DNA of 29,758 bases from a virus. The DNA is taken from positions 1-29,758 of IMG/VR virus record IMGVR_UViG_3300021364_000121; one strand, written 5' to 3'. Under the pieces are notes generated by a model. That model saw only the letters and a program-made list of their open reading frames with translations. It was not told the origin of the DNA and did no database searches. How positions within the stretch are numbered: position 1 is the stretch's first letter; each line of letters opens with the position of its first letter. Shown here in pieces: positions 16,501 through 22,673 of this stretch. A program made the translations under genes and the position numbers.

Positions 16501-19500
16501 CTACCACTAATCTCAACTTTGATCGTGGTCAATTTTCTATTCTTTATGGAGATTATACAGGAACTGAAAATGATATTAAGAGATCTTTTGAATTAAGACA
16601 TCAAGGTGATTTAATTTTTGAAAGAGTATTTGATTCAACTTCAATTGGTACGGTTGTTTCCACTGAAGAAAATGTATTAAATCTATCAAACCATTTCTTT
16701 GTTACTGGTGAGAAAGTAACTTATACATATCCAGCAGGTAGTCAACCAATCGGAATTGCTACAACTACTCTTGCTGGAGTTGGAACTACAACACATCTCC
16801 CACCAACATTATATGTAGTGGCAAATGACAATAATAGTATCTCATTCACTGACAGTTCGGAGAATGCACTTAAATTTAGACCAGATGTAAAAATTACTTT
16901 AACATCTGCCGGAGTTGGAACACAGCATAAACTTACTGCAACAAATAAAGATACCAAGGGTATATTTACAATTGATAATATGTTGCAATCTCCGATTCAA
17001 AAGATGGATATTTCCACTACACTTGATGATGATATTGCATTACCAGATACTCTGATTAACACTGCAGGAATTACTTCAATTTTCTCCGGTGATATCATTA
17101 AAATTAATGATGAGTTTATGCTAGTAGAAACTGTTGGAATTGGAACACTTGATAAAATTAGAGTTAGGAGACCTTGGTTAGGAACTGAACTTGGAATTCA
17201 CACCACAGGTGATAGTGTTACAAAAATGACTGGTGATTATGTAATTGTAGGATCCGTAATCAACTTTACATCTGCTCCTTATGGTAAAGTTCCCGTTACT
17301 GTTGATGTAAATCAGTTTGGTGTTCCATTTATTGATCCGAATGATAGAGATTTTACTGGAATTACCACAAATTCTTCTTTCCATGGAAGAACTTTCATGA
17401 GATCTGGTGATCATACATTAAACGAAACTTATAGTAAAAATTATCTTTTCGATGATATTTCTTCAAGATTTACTGGAATTAGATCAGAATTTCCACTGAC
17501 TGTTGAAGGAACAAATGTAACTGGAATATCTACAGACAATGCAATTGTATTGGTTAATAATATATTTCAACAACCATCAAGATCTGGTGTAAAATCAATA
17601 ACTGGAAATTATACTCTTGAAGAAGATGGTGGAGAAACTACAATAGTATTCAATCCAAGCACATTAACTCCAGGAGAAGATATTAATACTAGTGATTTAC
17701 CAGTTAATGGTGTTATTGTCACTATTGGATCTACAAATGGTCTTGGATATCAACCATGTGTTGCTGCTGGAGGAACTGCAACAGTTTCTGGATTGGGTTC
17801 TATTACTAGTATTAGTATAGGAAATAGTGGTTCTGGTTATAGATCAGGAATTCAAACACATATCAATGTGAAAGCAGTTACTTCATCTTCAGTATCTATA
17901 ATTGGATATGCAACTGCATCTAATGGAAATATTACTGGTGTTGCAATTACAAATCCAGGAATAGGATACACTACAACAAGTTTGCCAGAAATTGTATTTG
18001 ATGCTCCAATAGGATATACAAATATTCCATTAATTTATTCCAATGATTCTGTTCAGGGAATAGGAACAAAGGCATCTATTGATATGTTTGTTAGTAGAGA
18101 CACCTCTATTGCAGAATTTAAGTTTAATAATAATGGATATGCGTATGGTCAAGGTGAAATATTAACGGTTGCTATAGGTGGAACAACTGGAATTCCTACC
18201 GATACGAGTAAAACATTTAATGAATTCCAGATAACTGTTGAAAGAACTTACTCAGATGATTTTTCTTCTTGGTCTGTGGGACAATTCCAACAACTTGATA
18301 CATTTGACAGTCAGTTTGATGGTATTAAGAAAGTTTTCTCACTCGCATCTCAAGGAAATAGATTATCAATTAGAGCTCGAGCTGGAAGTAATATTGATGT
18401 TGACTCAACTTTGTTAATTTTTATTAATGATGTTCTTCAAATTCCCGGACAATCTTATACTGTTAGAGGTGGTGGTTTAGTTGTATTTGATGAACCTATT
18501 CCTGAAGATTATACTTCTAGAATTTTGTTCTATAAGGGAACAAGAGATATTGATGTTATTGATGTAGATATTATTGAACCAGTAGAACCTGGTGATATAC
18601 TTACAATAAACTCTAATGATATTAATAAAAAGCAAAATAGTAGAACAACTGAAGAGTTACTAGCTTCTGATATTGTACTCACAAGTCCTTATCGTGGACC
18701 CGGAAGATCTAATGATGAAAGTCATGAAAGACCAGTAACTCTTTGTAAGCAGACTGAGGACATATTCTTATATGGAATTTCCGAAACTAAAGATAGAAAA
18801 TCATTAGAACCTATAATTAATCCAACTACCAATTTAATTCAAAATGTTGGTATAGGAACCACTATAAACTATGCTTGGGTTGAATCTCTAAAACCATCAT
18901 TTGATAATGCTTTAGAAAATCAAACTGCAAAAAAACTTGGAACAATTGAAATAATCTCTCAAGATATTACTCAAACAGGTTTTGCTTCTGCTAGAGTCTC
19001 TTCTTCCGGTACTATTACTGAAATTACTATTACAAATGCTGGTGCAGGTTATACAAATAATCCACAGATTTCTATTGCTTCACCTGGAGTTGGAAATACT
19101 ATAGCCATAGCAACATGCTTAGTTACTAGTGGTATTATTACGAATATAACCGTAACAAATAGTGGATTTGGATATACAAGTACAAAACCACCACAAGTTC
19201 TCATCGAACCTCCGGCAGTAAAAAGAGAGATTATTGAAAATGTTGTATATGAAGGTGATTCTGGACATATTGTTTCTATTTCAAATACTTCTGTTGGAGT
19301 TGGAACGACAGCACTTCTATTGGGATTATACATTCCTTTCGATTCTTTCTTAAGAAATAGCAATGTAAATAGTAGTTCTTTTGATGGGTGGAGTGGTATT
19401 AAAACTGATTATTTCTTCTCTTGCAGTAATACAAATGTTGTTGGAACATATGTTACAACCCTCAATAATCAAGGCGAAACTTTAAGTATATCTACTTCAG

Positions 19501-20072
19501 GAATGAATGCTATTTTCCAGGTGGCAGATATTGAAAGAAAAACTGAATATATTACCGGAATAGGATTAACTCAAGTTCTAGAAGTTACAACTTATATTGA
19601 AAATGAGATAGATTTAGATGATGAATTGGTATCTTTCGACAGTGATCAATATACTTTTGATTCTGATTTATATAACTTTGATAGAACTGGTTTTATATCT
19701 AATAATTTTCATGGATCATTCTCTTGGGGCAAAATAAATTGGAGTCCTTTGAAGAGTAGAAGAAAACCAACTTCATTTGATTCTTATCATTTATCTGGTT
19801 ATTCTGGAATATCTTCTTCTCCAGTGGTACGCAGAGTAAATCCACTAAAATCTGATCTATATACGAAGTTCTCTAATGTTGCAAGAGACTTCCTATTTGT
19901 AACTTTTGATAGTAATAAGATTACATTTGATTCCACTGTGTTTAGTTTCGACTCTGGTTCAAATTCAACATTCTTCAACGTTGAAAATGATTTCACCTTT
20001 GGAACCTCTGAAGTCAATTTTGACACTAATTTATACACTGCCGATTCAAAATTAACACTTGTAAATAATTGA
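7551..20072 (+). CDS. giant gp7-like baseplate wedge protein, 4,173 aa
   Basis: It lies in the T4 gene 7 position, overlapping the gp6 stop; ATG at 7551 is preferred to TTG at 7542. Residues 17-55 (IPDFVNDEFPLFKDFLKQYF to QNIDRH) and 190-214 (YTTKG, then SFKILFGALYGAKVDV) align with the C-terminal third of T4 gp7 (DFYSTKG, YKFLFKVLYNEEVEI). Residues 2494-2523 (YYQYFSYVLKSN then W, then HPVG at 2520-2523) align with a block about 150 residues later in T4 gp7. About 2,280 residues are therefore inserted between them, and some 1,650 follow. The insertions hold repeated beta modules, a YHYH-type domain (1290-1380), nine or more GxGY repeats and C-terminal FDS heptads. T4 gp7 has 1,032 residues, and its first ~700 are not recognisable here. 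A role as the wedge backbone carrying peripheral fibres is inferred; the gene could instead be only positionally analogous. Confidence 0.85.
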   Translation: MSDQTRIKISQVLESQIPDFVNDEFPLFKDFLKQYFESLEIDGGAYNLLQNIDRHIKLDFQLSIPENTESVEDFLIGDDVLSVESTKGFPTSYGLLKIDDEIITYTSKTDNEFLGCIRGFSGVSEYEDSLIFSKTGPQNHNVTTVVNLSGLLFEEFYKKLKKQILPGFEDRELDQSVNKRAFLKNSRDLYTTKGSDRSFKILFGALYGAKVDVIRPSDFLFEPSASQSRRTRDLVLSTFDDTIDYTDLILNRTLYQREKNSSDSTDPIIAYAPITKVERFFDKTKYYYRVSLDIESSRGGFSSGSVFGDFETTQTTMLVEDHVENLDGSFDDVLYVDSTVDFDANDSLDVYLDSGLVEISYVGKSVNEFYAVDSADFTIPRGTLVSTKKYAYVELEDDSVFFRVTNVISDIIDPVGSNFEENQSLIFDSLGLKNYSPKVNQWRFNVAAKYNLESISLLSKVNRQYSIKLESDFDLSLKDKLFLQTSTNESYNATISSRDSSDTYIITTETIIPDFDRTGLTKLTNKTYTKKFFIERKLNKGNIKNFPETKKYLSDVQNTYKRRTLKDSCFVMSSSIPNYSNEELPVDLNKIVFSTNISSDSINTILNVGQDASPTQSEITHSFYTGDAIVYFEDTSSDNLNRLNIENGRYFVTVVDKKNIRLSTSLTNVYKKVYVNITGNVTDNTFYYVDPFDIQKVLDEENPFVLSSKRIVKKLGVPIDGDNPETIPGKIGILNNGVEILNYKSTSNLKYGPIAKINVLGSGDLEYDVINPPELKIFDGDTADGINNGGIGATANVNLSGSVREILILDGGYNYQDTPTVKVFGGGGSLCEATPIMETYRHSVEINSEDGDQVGITSNLFTLDYDHLFKSGEEVIYKFFGDTLIGGLENNTVYYVGVESPSSFKLYTDPFEAANFVNPVELTDFGLGISVIEATQNKKRISKINIDFSSDDFKNRRVSFNSEKSPNSIDLYTNEITIPNHGFNDQDLIVYDAVDEPILGLSSGQAYVVTAKDLDTFLLSSADTDDDFNPLSDKEEFFEEEYVDLFNVGSGDQIFRSLTIGVSVESEEDPSLIVEPQLLPIVRGQITDVFLQDGGVGYGCTNIFNFDRPPIVTAEPGKLASVKPYIIDGEIKNVIIQNVGQGYVSQPTIRIITDDDSGFGAELIPVIENGSLIDVFVKSGGFNYNDATRLEVLSAGKEATFNVEIYEWNINNVERNFSTNQIYSDDGFLYQDSTVDKLTSEEYGILQYTALYAPRKLRETIYNKSTINGRDVYNPDLLKDTLGNEKESTHHSPIIGWAYDGNPIYGPYGYVNADGTGGIKRILSGYKKTTLKNRPSLIDYPLGFFTNDFKWTSNGDLDEYNGRFCITPEYPTGVYAYFATIGENSSRFSNYKEPAFPYFIGNKFKSSPIDFNFDSSIDQENFTSFFSDSLDKLSNTDLLRNIVPYNLSSQYGSYPYIFNSETNKNIKPKIKKTTLGNLSSIDIVSAGENYKVNDRIIFDDKSGEQRPLAEVVSIANTNVSQISLATSSISNVELKRVFLRADAVSYIGYTTIPHNLTNGPLKIDETERNNSYISDITIKPRTLSLNAGIGITGQTGIVTYISIFNKNIDDVKENDIFSLSSGDFKEEIKVLNVDLNQNRMRVQRNFGGTIGTSYSAGQKLVENPRVFIVNDASDSEIDTELTKLNRQFYFNPKESVGVGIGTTVSIENPGSGSISRFINEDRIYIPNNGLNINDVVRYDFDDEAISVKSIANEFNLQKNFRYFVYPFDENHIGLSTNPIGVGTTGVVGLGTTSTSVLLTFNDFGSGDNHSFNTEFINVNKAEISRFEATVTTEEDHNLIVTDTVTVDCVPNTEKVVDILYNDTFSKFTAGTLKFTSNDVDTANSIITINNHDLDTGQTVIYIAGEEPPGTLLDNTLYVVIVIDSNKIILIDRDKDFTNLLPIEDMKNCRVTIDEPTFGEIRPINPPVFLKRNQTLVFDVSDNSLSYSKGNVRYPAFALEFYTDSEFKNRFLSTKTPFKFNVVETGILGVDTNATVKLICDDFIPDILFYNLVPLKHDEVPASYSSIKLDDDIYSSIVIEGSSYSGTYKVVSKTDKTFSYHIPDFNDESDIFTNSNAEISYSTISTYPSGPIDLVKILSRGKNLYRIPEILSIDSEEGKNAILSPKSSSIGIIKDIGVEHIGFDFPTDYTLSPRAHAPTIIKIEEMSSIVGIAVTHPGKNYTVLPDLVVIDGVTKKVVEDIDLNYVFEEIFKVDIIRSLGKINNVTPTIIPINNTNGYKIKSLTYDNNTKDATVVLDTVGFSAITAWPFINGSKFLIEGVLLKSTNSGEKGFNSENYEYNLFEVKTNDPNIGGQLPSFTFNMEKFVGNNSPGEFDETFATARVIPESYFPKFSIDFVRDIFLFHEEISNGILKDKCVGYDFNNSIIKISTNSPYEYQIGQEITGKTSKSKAKISEIVGISTFTYEISSSSEVNKKPFSKKGVLNEDSQRLHDSDYYQYFSYVLKSNVGISSWNDPVDSILHPVGMKKFGNLQVESVSVNSEMVGIQSESGFLGITNVISEYDLNCIPDIDIVTENNVKNIYSDEIRFNSLILQDYLESVGNRVLLVDDISGEFNSNPRLTAFSTIDTFSLKSQRSKKYVLVTADKKFPGERQIIIVNVIHNNIYGYLSQYGRVETDFVHGYFDIGIFEQNGLLLFYPVDPRFDDFSISGYQYAIEEAKVGVSTQYVGDIASIGIQTVTVPTGTNSAYKIVGIDSSYSSSKVVLSIEKTDLQYYQYDEFNIIHNGTDILSTEYGKLTTDTFDLDVSEGIGTYQFSYNGNDIEISLVPNSGLTTDYYISATVVSISDTSRVSTGTSDYQTTLTTVGFGSTSVGSATTSIQIVEFDSQFTGFNIYASIEDITNNIVQFSELTMVHDNTEVFLSEFGRIVTNDAYDDTGIGTFTSYIDSISNKTQIYFEPLATEVSEPNKEIEVRLFVNALKPVDLGISTTNLNFDRGQFSILYGDYTGTENDIKRSFELRHQGDLIFERVFDSTSIGTVVSTEENVLNLSNHFFVTGEKVTYTYPAGSQPIGIATTTLAGVGTTTHLPPTLYVVANDNNSISFTDSSENALKFRPDVKITLTSAGVGTQHKLTATNKDTKGIFTIDNMLQSPIQKMDISTTLDDDIALPDTLINTAGITSIFSGDIIKINDEFMLVETVGIGTLDKIRVRRPWLGTELGIHTTGDSVTKMTGDYVIVGSVINFTSAPYGKVPVTVDVNQFGVPFIDPNDRDFTGITTNSSFHGRTFMRSGDHTLNETYSKNYLFDDISSRFTGIRSEFPLTVEGTNVTGISTDNAIVLVNNIFQQPSRSGVKSITGNYTLEEDGGETTIVFNPSTLTPGEDINTSDLPVNGVIVTIGSTNGLGYQPCVAAGGTATVSGLGSITSISIGNSGSGYRSGIQTHINVKAVTSSSVSIIGYATASNGNITGVAITNPGIGYTTTSLPEIVFDAPIGYTNIPLIYSNDSVQGIGTKASIDMFVSRDTSIAEFKFNNNGYAYGQGEILTVAIGGTTGIPTDTSKTFNEFQITVERTYSDDFSSWSVGQFQQLDTFDSQFDGIKKVFSLASQGNRLSIRARAGSNIDVDSTLLIFINDVLQIPGQSYTVRGGGLVVFDEPIPEDYTSRILFYKGTRDIDVIDVDIIEPVEPGDILTINSNDINKKQNSRTTEELLASDIVLTSPYRGPGRSNDESHERPVTLCKQTEDIFLYGISETKDRKSLEPIINPTTNLIQNVGIGTTINYAWVESLKPSFDNALENQTAKKLGTIEIISQDITQTGFASARVSSSGTITEITITNAGAGYTNNPQISIASPGVGNTIAIATCLVTSGIITNITVTNSGFGYTSTKPPQVLIEPPAVKREIIENVVYEGDSGHIVSISNTSVGVGTTALLLGLYIPFDSFLRNSNVNSSSFDGWSGIKTDYFFSCSNTNVVGTYVTTLNNQGETLSISTSGMNAIFQVADIERKTEYITGIGLTQVLEVTTYIENEIDLDDELVSFDSDQYTFDSDLYNFDRTGFISNNFHGSFSWGKINWSPLKSRRKPTSFDSYHLSGYSGISSSPVVRRVNPLKSDLYTKFSNVARDFLFVTFDSNKITFDSTVFSFDSGSNSTFFNVENDFTFGTSEVNFDTNLYTADSKLTLVNN
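9402..16900 (+). repeat. six diverged copies of an 'xNHGxxxGxxVxY ... YYVxxxD' module in the giant protein
   Basis: Six copies begin near residues 618, 864, 976, 1723, 1885 and 3042. Each has a strand ending in a His or Asn turn (PNHGF, PNNGL, NNHDL, SNHFF), then G-x-x-V-x-Y, a variable loop, a (Y)YV or YVV strand, a D/S-x-x-x-F/I-x-L strand, and often G-x-G-x-x-H at the end. The copies share pattern rather than close sequence, implying old duplication. Probably a beta-sandwich module. The span given covers the first to the last copy. Confidence 0.6.
9960..19230 (+). repeat. scattered 'GxGYxxxPxxxI' repeats in the giant protein
   Basis: Short repeats of the form I-x-x-I-x-I-x-x-x-G-x-G-Y-x-x-x-P-x-x-x-I occur at least nine times. 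Examples are DGGYNYQDTPTVKV (about 815), NVGQGYVSQPTIRI (about 1140), PGKNYTVLPDLVVI (about 2220), SGSGYRSG (3426), PGIGYTTT (3469), AGAGYTNN (3830) and SGFGYTST (3871). They often come in tandem pairs about 40 residues apart. The pattern also occurs once in gp8. It is probably a two-strand beta unit. Confidence 0.65.
19635..20072 (+). repeat. C-terminal FDS heptad repeats of the giant protein
   Basis: The final 145 residues contain 7-residue units starting FDS or FDx: 4029, 4036, 4043 (FDSDQYT, FDSDLYN, FDRTG), then 4119, 4126, 4133 (FDSNKIT, FDSTVFS, FDSGS), then 4157 and a degenerate 4164. The exact 7-residue period with Asp-Ser at each turn suggests stacked short strands. Confidence 0.7.
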
Positions 20073-20106
20073 GTTTGAAAATCATAATTTATTACTATTG
20101 TTATGG

Positions 20107-20124
20107 TATAAATAACACTAAATA
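20107..20124 (+). promoter_or_regulatory. double T4-type late promoter before the fibre gene
   Basis: TATAAATA (20107-20114) is the perfect T4 late promoter octamer, followed by CTAAATA (20118-20124), the variant core reported in cyanophages. They lie 33 and 22 nt before the ATG at 20147, in a 74-nt intergenic gap. Confidence 0.8.
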
Positions 20125-20146
20125 ACTCTTCAACCACGTTATTGAT

Positions 20147-22333
20147 ATGGCATTTCAAGGAATATCTACTGGAACTAATCCTAATGATGGTACTGGAGAC
20201 ACTCTAATATCTGGTGCAAGAAAGATAAACGATAATTTTCAAGAAATTTATGATGCTCTTGGAGATGGTACAAATTTATTAACAGGAAGTCCCAATTTAA
20301 CCGTAGGATTTATTACGGCAACTGGTGGATCTTTTTCTGGGATTACTAGTTTTAGTAGTGATGTATCAGTTTCTGGAACTGTAACTGCTTCAACTTTTAG
20401 TGGTAATCTTGCAACTACAGATCTTACAGGAACAATCACCAATGCTCAGTTAGCAGGTTCTATTCAGAATAGTAAGTTAGCAAACGATAGTGTTTCATTT
20501 GGTGGAATATCATTAGACCTAGGACAAACAGATGCTACACCAGCATTTAATCTAAGTGATGCAACAAATTATCCTTATAGTAGTCTCACAGGTATTTCAA
20601 CAGATATCTTAGGAGATACAACACCTCAATTGGGTGGTAATTTAGATATTAATAGTAATAACATTACTGGAACTGGTAATATTAACATCACTGGTTTAGT
20701 AACAGGAACTTCTCATTATGGATCAGGTATTGGTCTAACTGGAATGGTTGATGTTGCAGATGGAACTTATGGTAGTGAAAGTGCGGCATTACAAATTACT
20801 GTAGTTGATGGAAGAATTACTAATGTCACTACAGATACAATGACCACAGGAGTAAGTGATATTGCGGAAATAATTATTCATGAAGATGATGTTTCAGTTG
20901 GTACTGCAGGAACGATTAACTTTGGAAATAATTTATCTGCAACTCCAGTATTTTTGGGAGTGACCACAGTATCATTAGACAGTCTTCCAACCACAGATCT
21001 TACTGGAACAATCACTAATGCTCAATTAGCAGGTTCTATTGCAAATGCTAAGTTAGCAAACTCAACGATTTCGGGAGTATCACTTGGATCTAACCTAGAG
21101 GAACTTACACCAGGAAATTTCATAACTGGTACTGAATATGATGGATCTACAGCAAGAACATTTGCAGTTGATGCTACTTCTGCAAACACAGCATCTAAAA
21201 TTGTAGCAAGAGATGGTTCTGGAGACTTTAGTGCTGGAGAAATCACAGCAACTAATTTTGTAATCGATGGCCAATCTACTTCTCTTGTCATTGGTTCAAA
21301 TACTACTCTTTATGTTTCTACAACTGGCAATGATTCCACAGGTGATGGAAGTTCAGGATCACCTTGGGCAACAATAGGAAAAGCAGCGGAATACCTTTCC
21401 GTAAGACGTATTAAAAAAGATGTTGTAGTTACAGTTGAACTTGCTGCAGGAACTTATACTTACACAAGTACAGTTAGATTAGATCACCCACAAGGTAATC
21501 AAATTAAGTATGTTGGAGCATCTCCCGTAGGAACTAAACCAGAAGGAACTACATTAAATGGAGATGGAAATAGAGGTTACACTGTAACATCCGAAAATCA
21601 TAATGATGTAAGACTACAAGCTTATTATCAGACAATACTACAATTCAATTCTACCACTGGAATTCTAATTGGATCCAATTCTACTGTGGTTCTTGAGGAT
21701 ATTCTTATTCGTGGAAATTATACAACAGATGGTGGAAACACAACGGATGGAATCAGACTTCAGGGTGGAATAACAGGAGGTTTAGGTGGTTCTGTTAAAC
21801 TGAACAATTGTGCAATTCACAACTTTGCTAATAGAGGACTTGCACTTGTTTTTGGAGGACATGCAACCCTGACTGATGTATCAATAACTAATTGTGGAGG
21901 TGCATTGTCTGTTGGTTCTGGAATTGTTCTAGGAGATCTTACTAGTGTCGGTAGTAGTGATGTAAGACTTACAATATCCAATTGCACTAATGGAGTTAAT
22001 ATATTCCGTGGAGGCACAGCTCGTATCAAATATTCAGTGATTTCTAATAATACTAAAACTGGGGTAACAGTATCAGAAAATGCTTCTTGCCGTGTATCAA
22101 AATCAACAATTGATAATAATGGTGGTAAAGGAATTATAGCAAGAACATCTAGTTCAGTCTTTGCTAGAGACTCTAATGTGACAAATAATGTAGGAGCTGG
22201 ATTACTATGTATTCAAAACTCTATTATACTCTTCCAGGAAGTTGAAGGGTCTACAACTCTTACCGGTAATGGAACTCCGTCTTCACCATTCTTAAATACA
22301 ACAGGAAATTCTGGTGGATTTATATCAGCTTGA
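20147..22333 (+). CDS. gp10-like tail fibre/spike with C-terminal beta-helix, 728 aa
   Basis: Residues 13-41 (NDGTGD, then KINDNFQEIY and LGDG) match the N-terminal segment shared by T4 gp10 and gp9 (D-D-G-T-G-D, KINENFDELY, LGDG), which anchors these proteins on the baseplate. The next ~340 residues are a shaft with repeats: TTDLTGTITNAQLAGSI occurs at 90-106 and 282-298, and GGNLDIN with N-I-T-G-T-G-N near 165-180. From about 388 a right-handed parallel beta-helix starts with LYVSTTGNDS, a GDGSSGSPWATI turn and many N-N-x-x-G repeats (NNCAIHNF, NCTNGVN, NNTKTG, NNGGKG), typical of pectate-lyase-like spikes. No catalytic residue can be assigned, so receptor binding or polysaccharide cleavage are both open. 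Preceded by two late promoters. Confidence 0.8.
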   Translation: MAFQGISTGTNPNDGTGDTLISGARKINDNFQEIYDALGDGTNLLTGSPNLTVGFITATGGSFSGITSFSSDVSVSGTVTASTFSGNLATTDLTGTITNAQLAGSIQNSKLANDSVSFGGISLDLGQTDATPAFNLSDATNYPYSSLTGISTDILGDTTPQLGGNLDINSNNITGTGNINITGLVTGTSHYGSGIGLTGMVDVADGTYGSESAALQITVVDGRITNVTTDTMTTGVSDIAEIIIHEDDVSVGTAGTINFGNNLSATPVFLGVTTVSLDSLPTTDLTGTITNAQLAGSIANAKLANSTISGVSLGSNLEELTPGNFITGTEYDGSTARTFAVDATSANTASKIVARDGSGDFSAGEITATNFVIDGQSTSLVIGSNTTLYVSTTGNDSTGDGSSGSPWATIGKAAEYLSVRRIKKDVVVTVELAAGTYTYTSTVRLDHPQGNQIKYVGASPVGTKPEGTTLNGDGNRGYTVTSENHNDVRLQAYYQTILQFNSTTGILIGSNSTVVLEDILIRGNYTTDGGNTTDGIRLQGGITGGLGGSVKLNNCAIHNFANRGLALVFGGHATLTDVSITNCGGALSVGSGIVLGDLTSVGSSDVRLTISNCTNGVNIFRGGTARIKYSVISNNTKTGVTVSENASCRVSKSTIDNNGGKGIIARTSSSVFARDSNVTNNVGAGLLCIQNSIILFQEVEGSTTLTGNGTPSSPFLNTTGNSGGFISA

Positions 22334-22337
22334 TAGA

Positions 22338-22345
22338 TCTAAATA
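22338..22345 (+). promoter_or_regulatory. late promoter (TCTAAATA)
   Basis: TCTAAATA lies 5 nt after the fibre stop and 39 nt before the ATG of the 85-aa gene. It matches the CTAAATA variant reported for cyanophage late promoters. An AGGA at 22374-22377 gives this gene a usable ribosome binding site. Confidence 0.55.
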
Positions 22346-22384
22346 ATTTTAATCTTTAACTTTTCACTCTATTAGGAAAAAACA

Positions 22385-22642
22385 ATGGTAATTATAATCA
22401 GAAATGATGAAGCAGAAATGTTTTATACCACTTCTCAGTGGACTGATGCTCAGAATATGCAGCATGGTGGCGGTATTGGTTATACCGTAGCGGATACTGT
22501 TATGAATACTCACAATATCCTCGGTATATCATCAGAAACAGATAGTGTCACAGGTATAACTACGGTGCCTGAAATAGCACCAATGACACATAGTGAAGTA
22601 GCTGCTCTTGCTATTGGTTCCAGTTTTTCTATTGCGTCATAA
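22385..22642 (+). CDS. hypothetical protein between two fibre paralogues, 85 aa
   Basis: The product reads MVIIIRNDEAEMFYTTSQWT, then a Gly-rich stretch (HGGGIGYTVADTV) and an Ala/Ser-rich tail ending SSFSIAS. There is no signal peptide, coiled coil or domain I recognise. It has a visible Shine-Dalgarno (AGGA about 7 nt before the ATG) and a late promoter octamer upstream, so it is probably expressed with the virion genes. Its place between two gp10-like genes suggests a fibre-associated or chaperone role, which is inference only. The next promoter overlaps its stop codon. Confidence 0.75.
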   Translation: MVIIIRNDEAEMFYTTSQWTDAQNMQHGGGIGYTVADTVMNTHNILGISSETDSVTGITTVPEIAPMTHSEVAALAIGSSFSIAS

Positions 22643-22645
22643 ATA
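22638..22645 (+). promoter_or_regulatory. late promoter overlapping a stop codon (CATAAATA)
   Basis: CATAAATA matches 7 of 8 bases of the T4 late octamer and overlaps the TAA stop (22640-22642) of the 85-aa gene. It is 28 nt before the ATG of the 219-aa gene. Confidence 0.65.
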
Positions 22646-22673
22646 AATTCAATTAGGTCTGTAATCTATTAAA

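Noticed and set aside
19799-20158. 119-codon minus-strand frame over the giant's C-terminus
   Set aside because: It mirrors the FDS repeats on the opposite strand and has no independent support.
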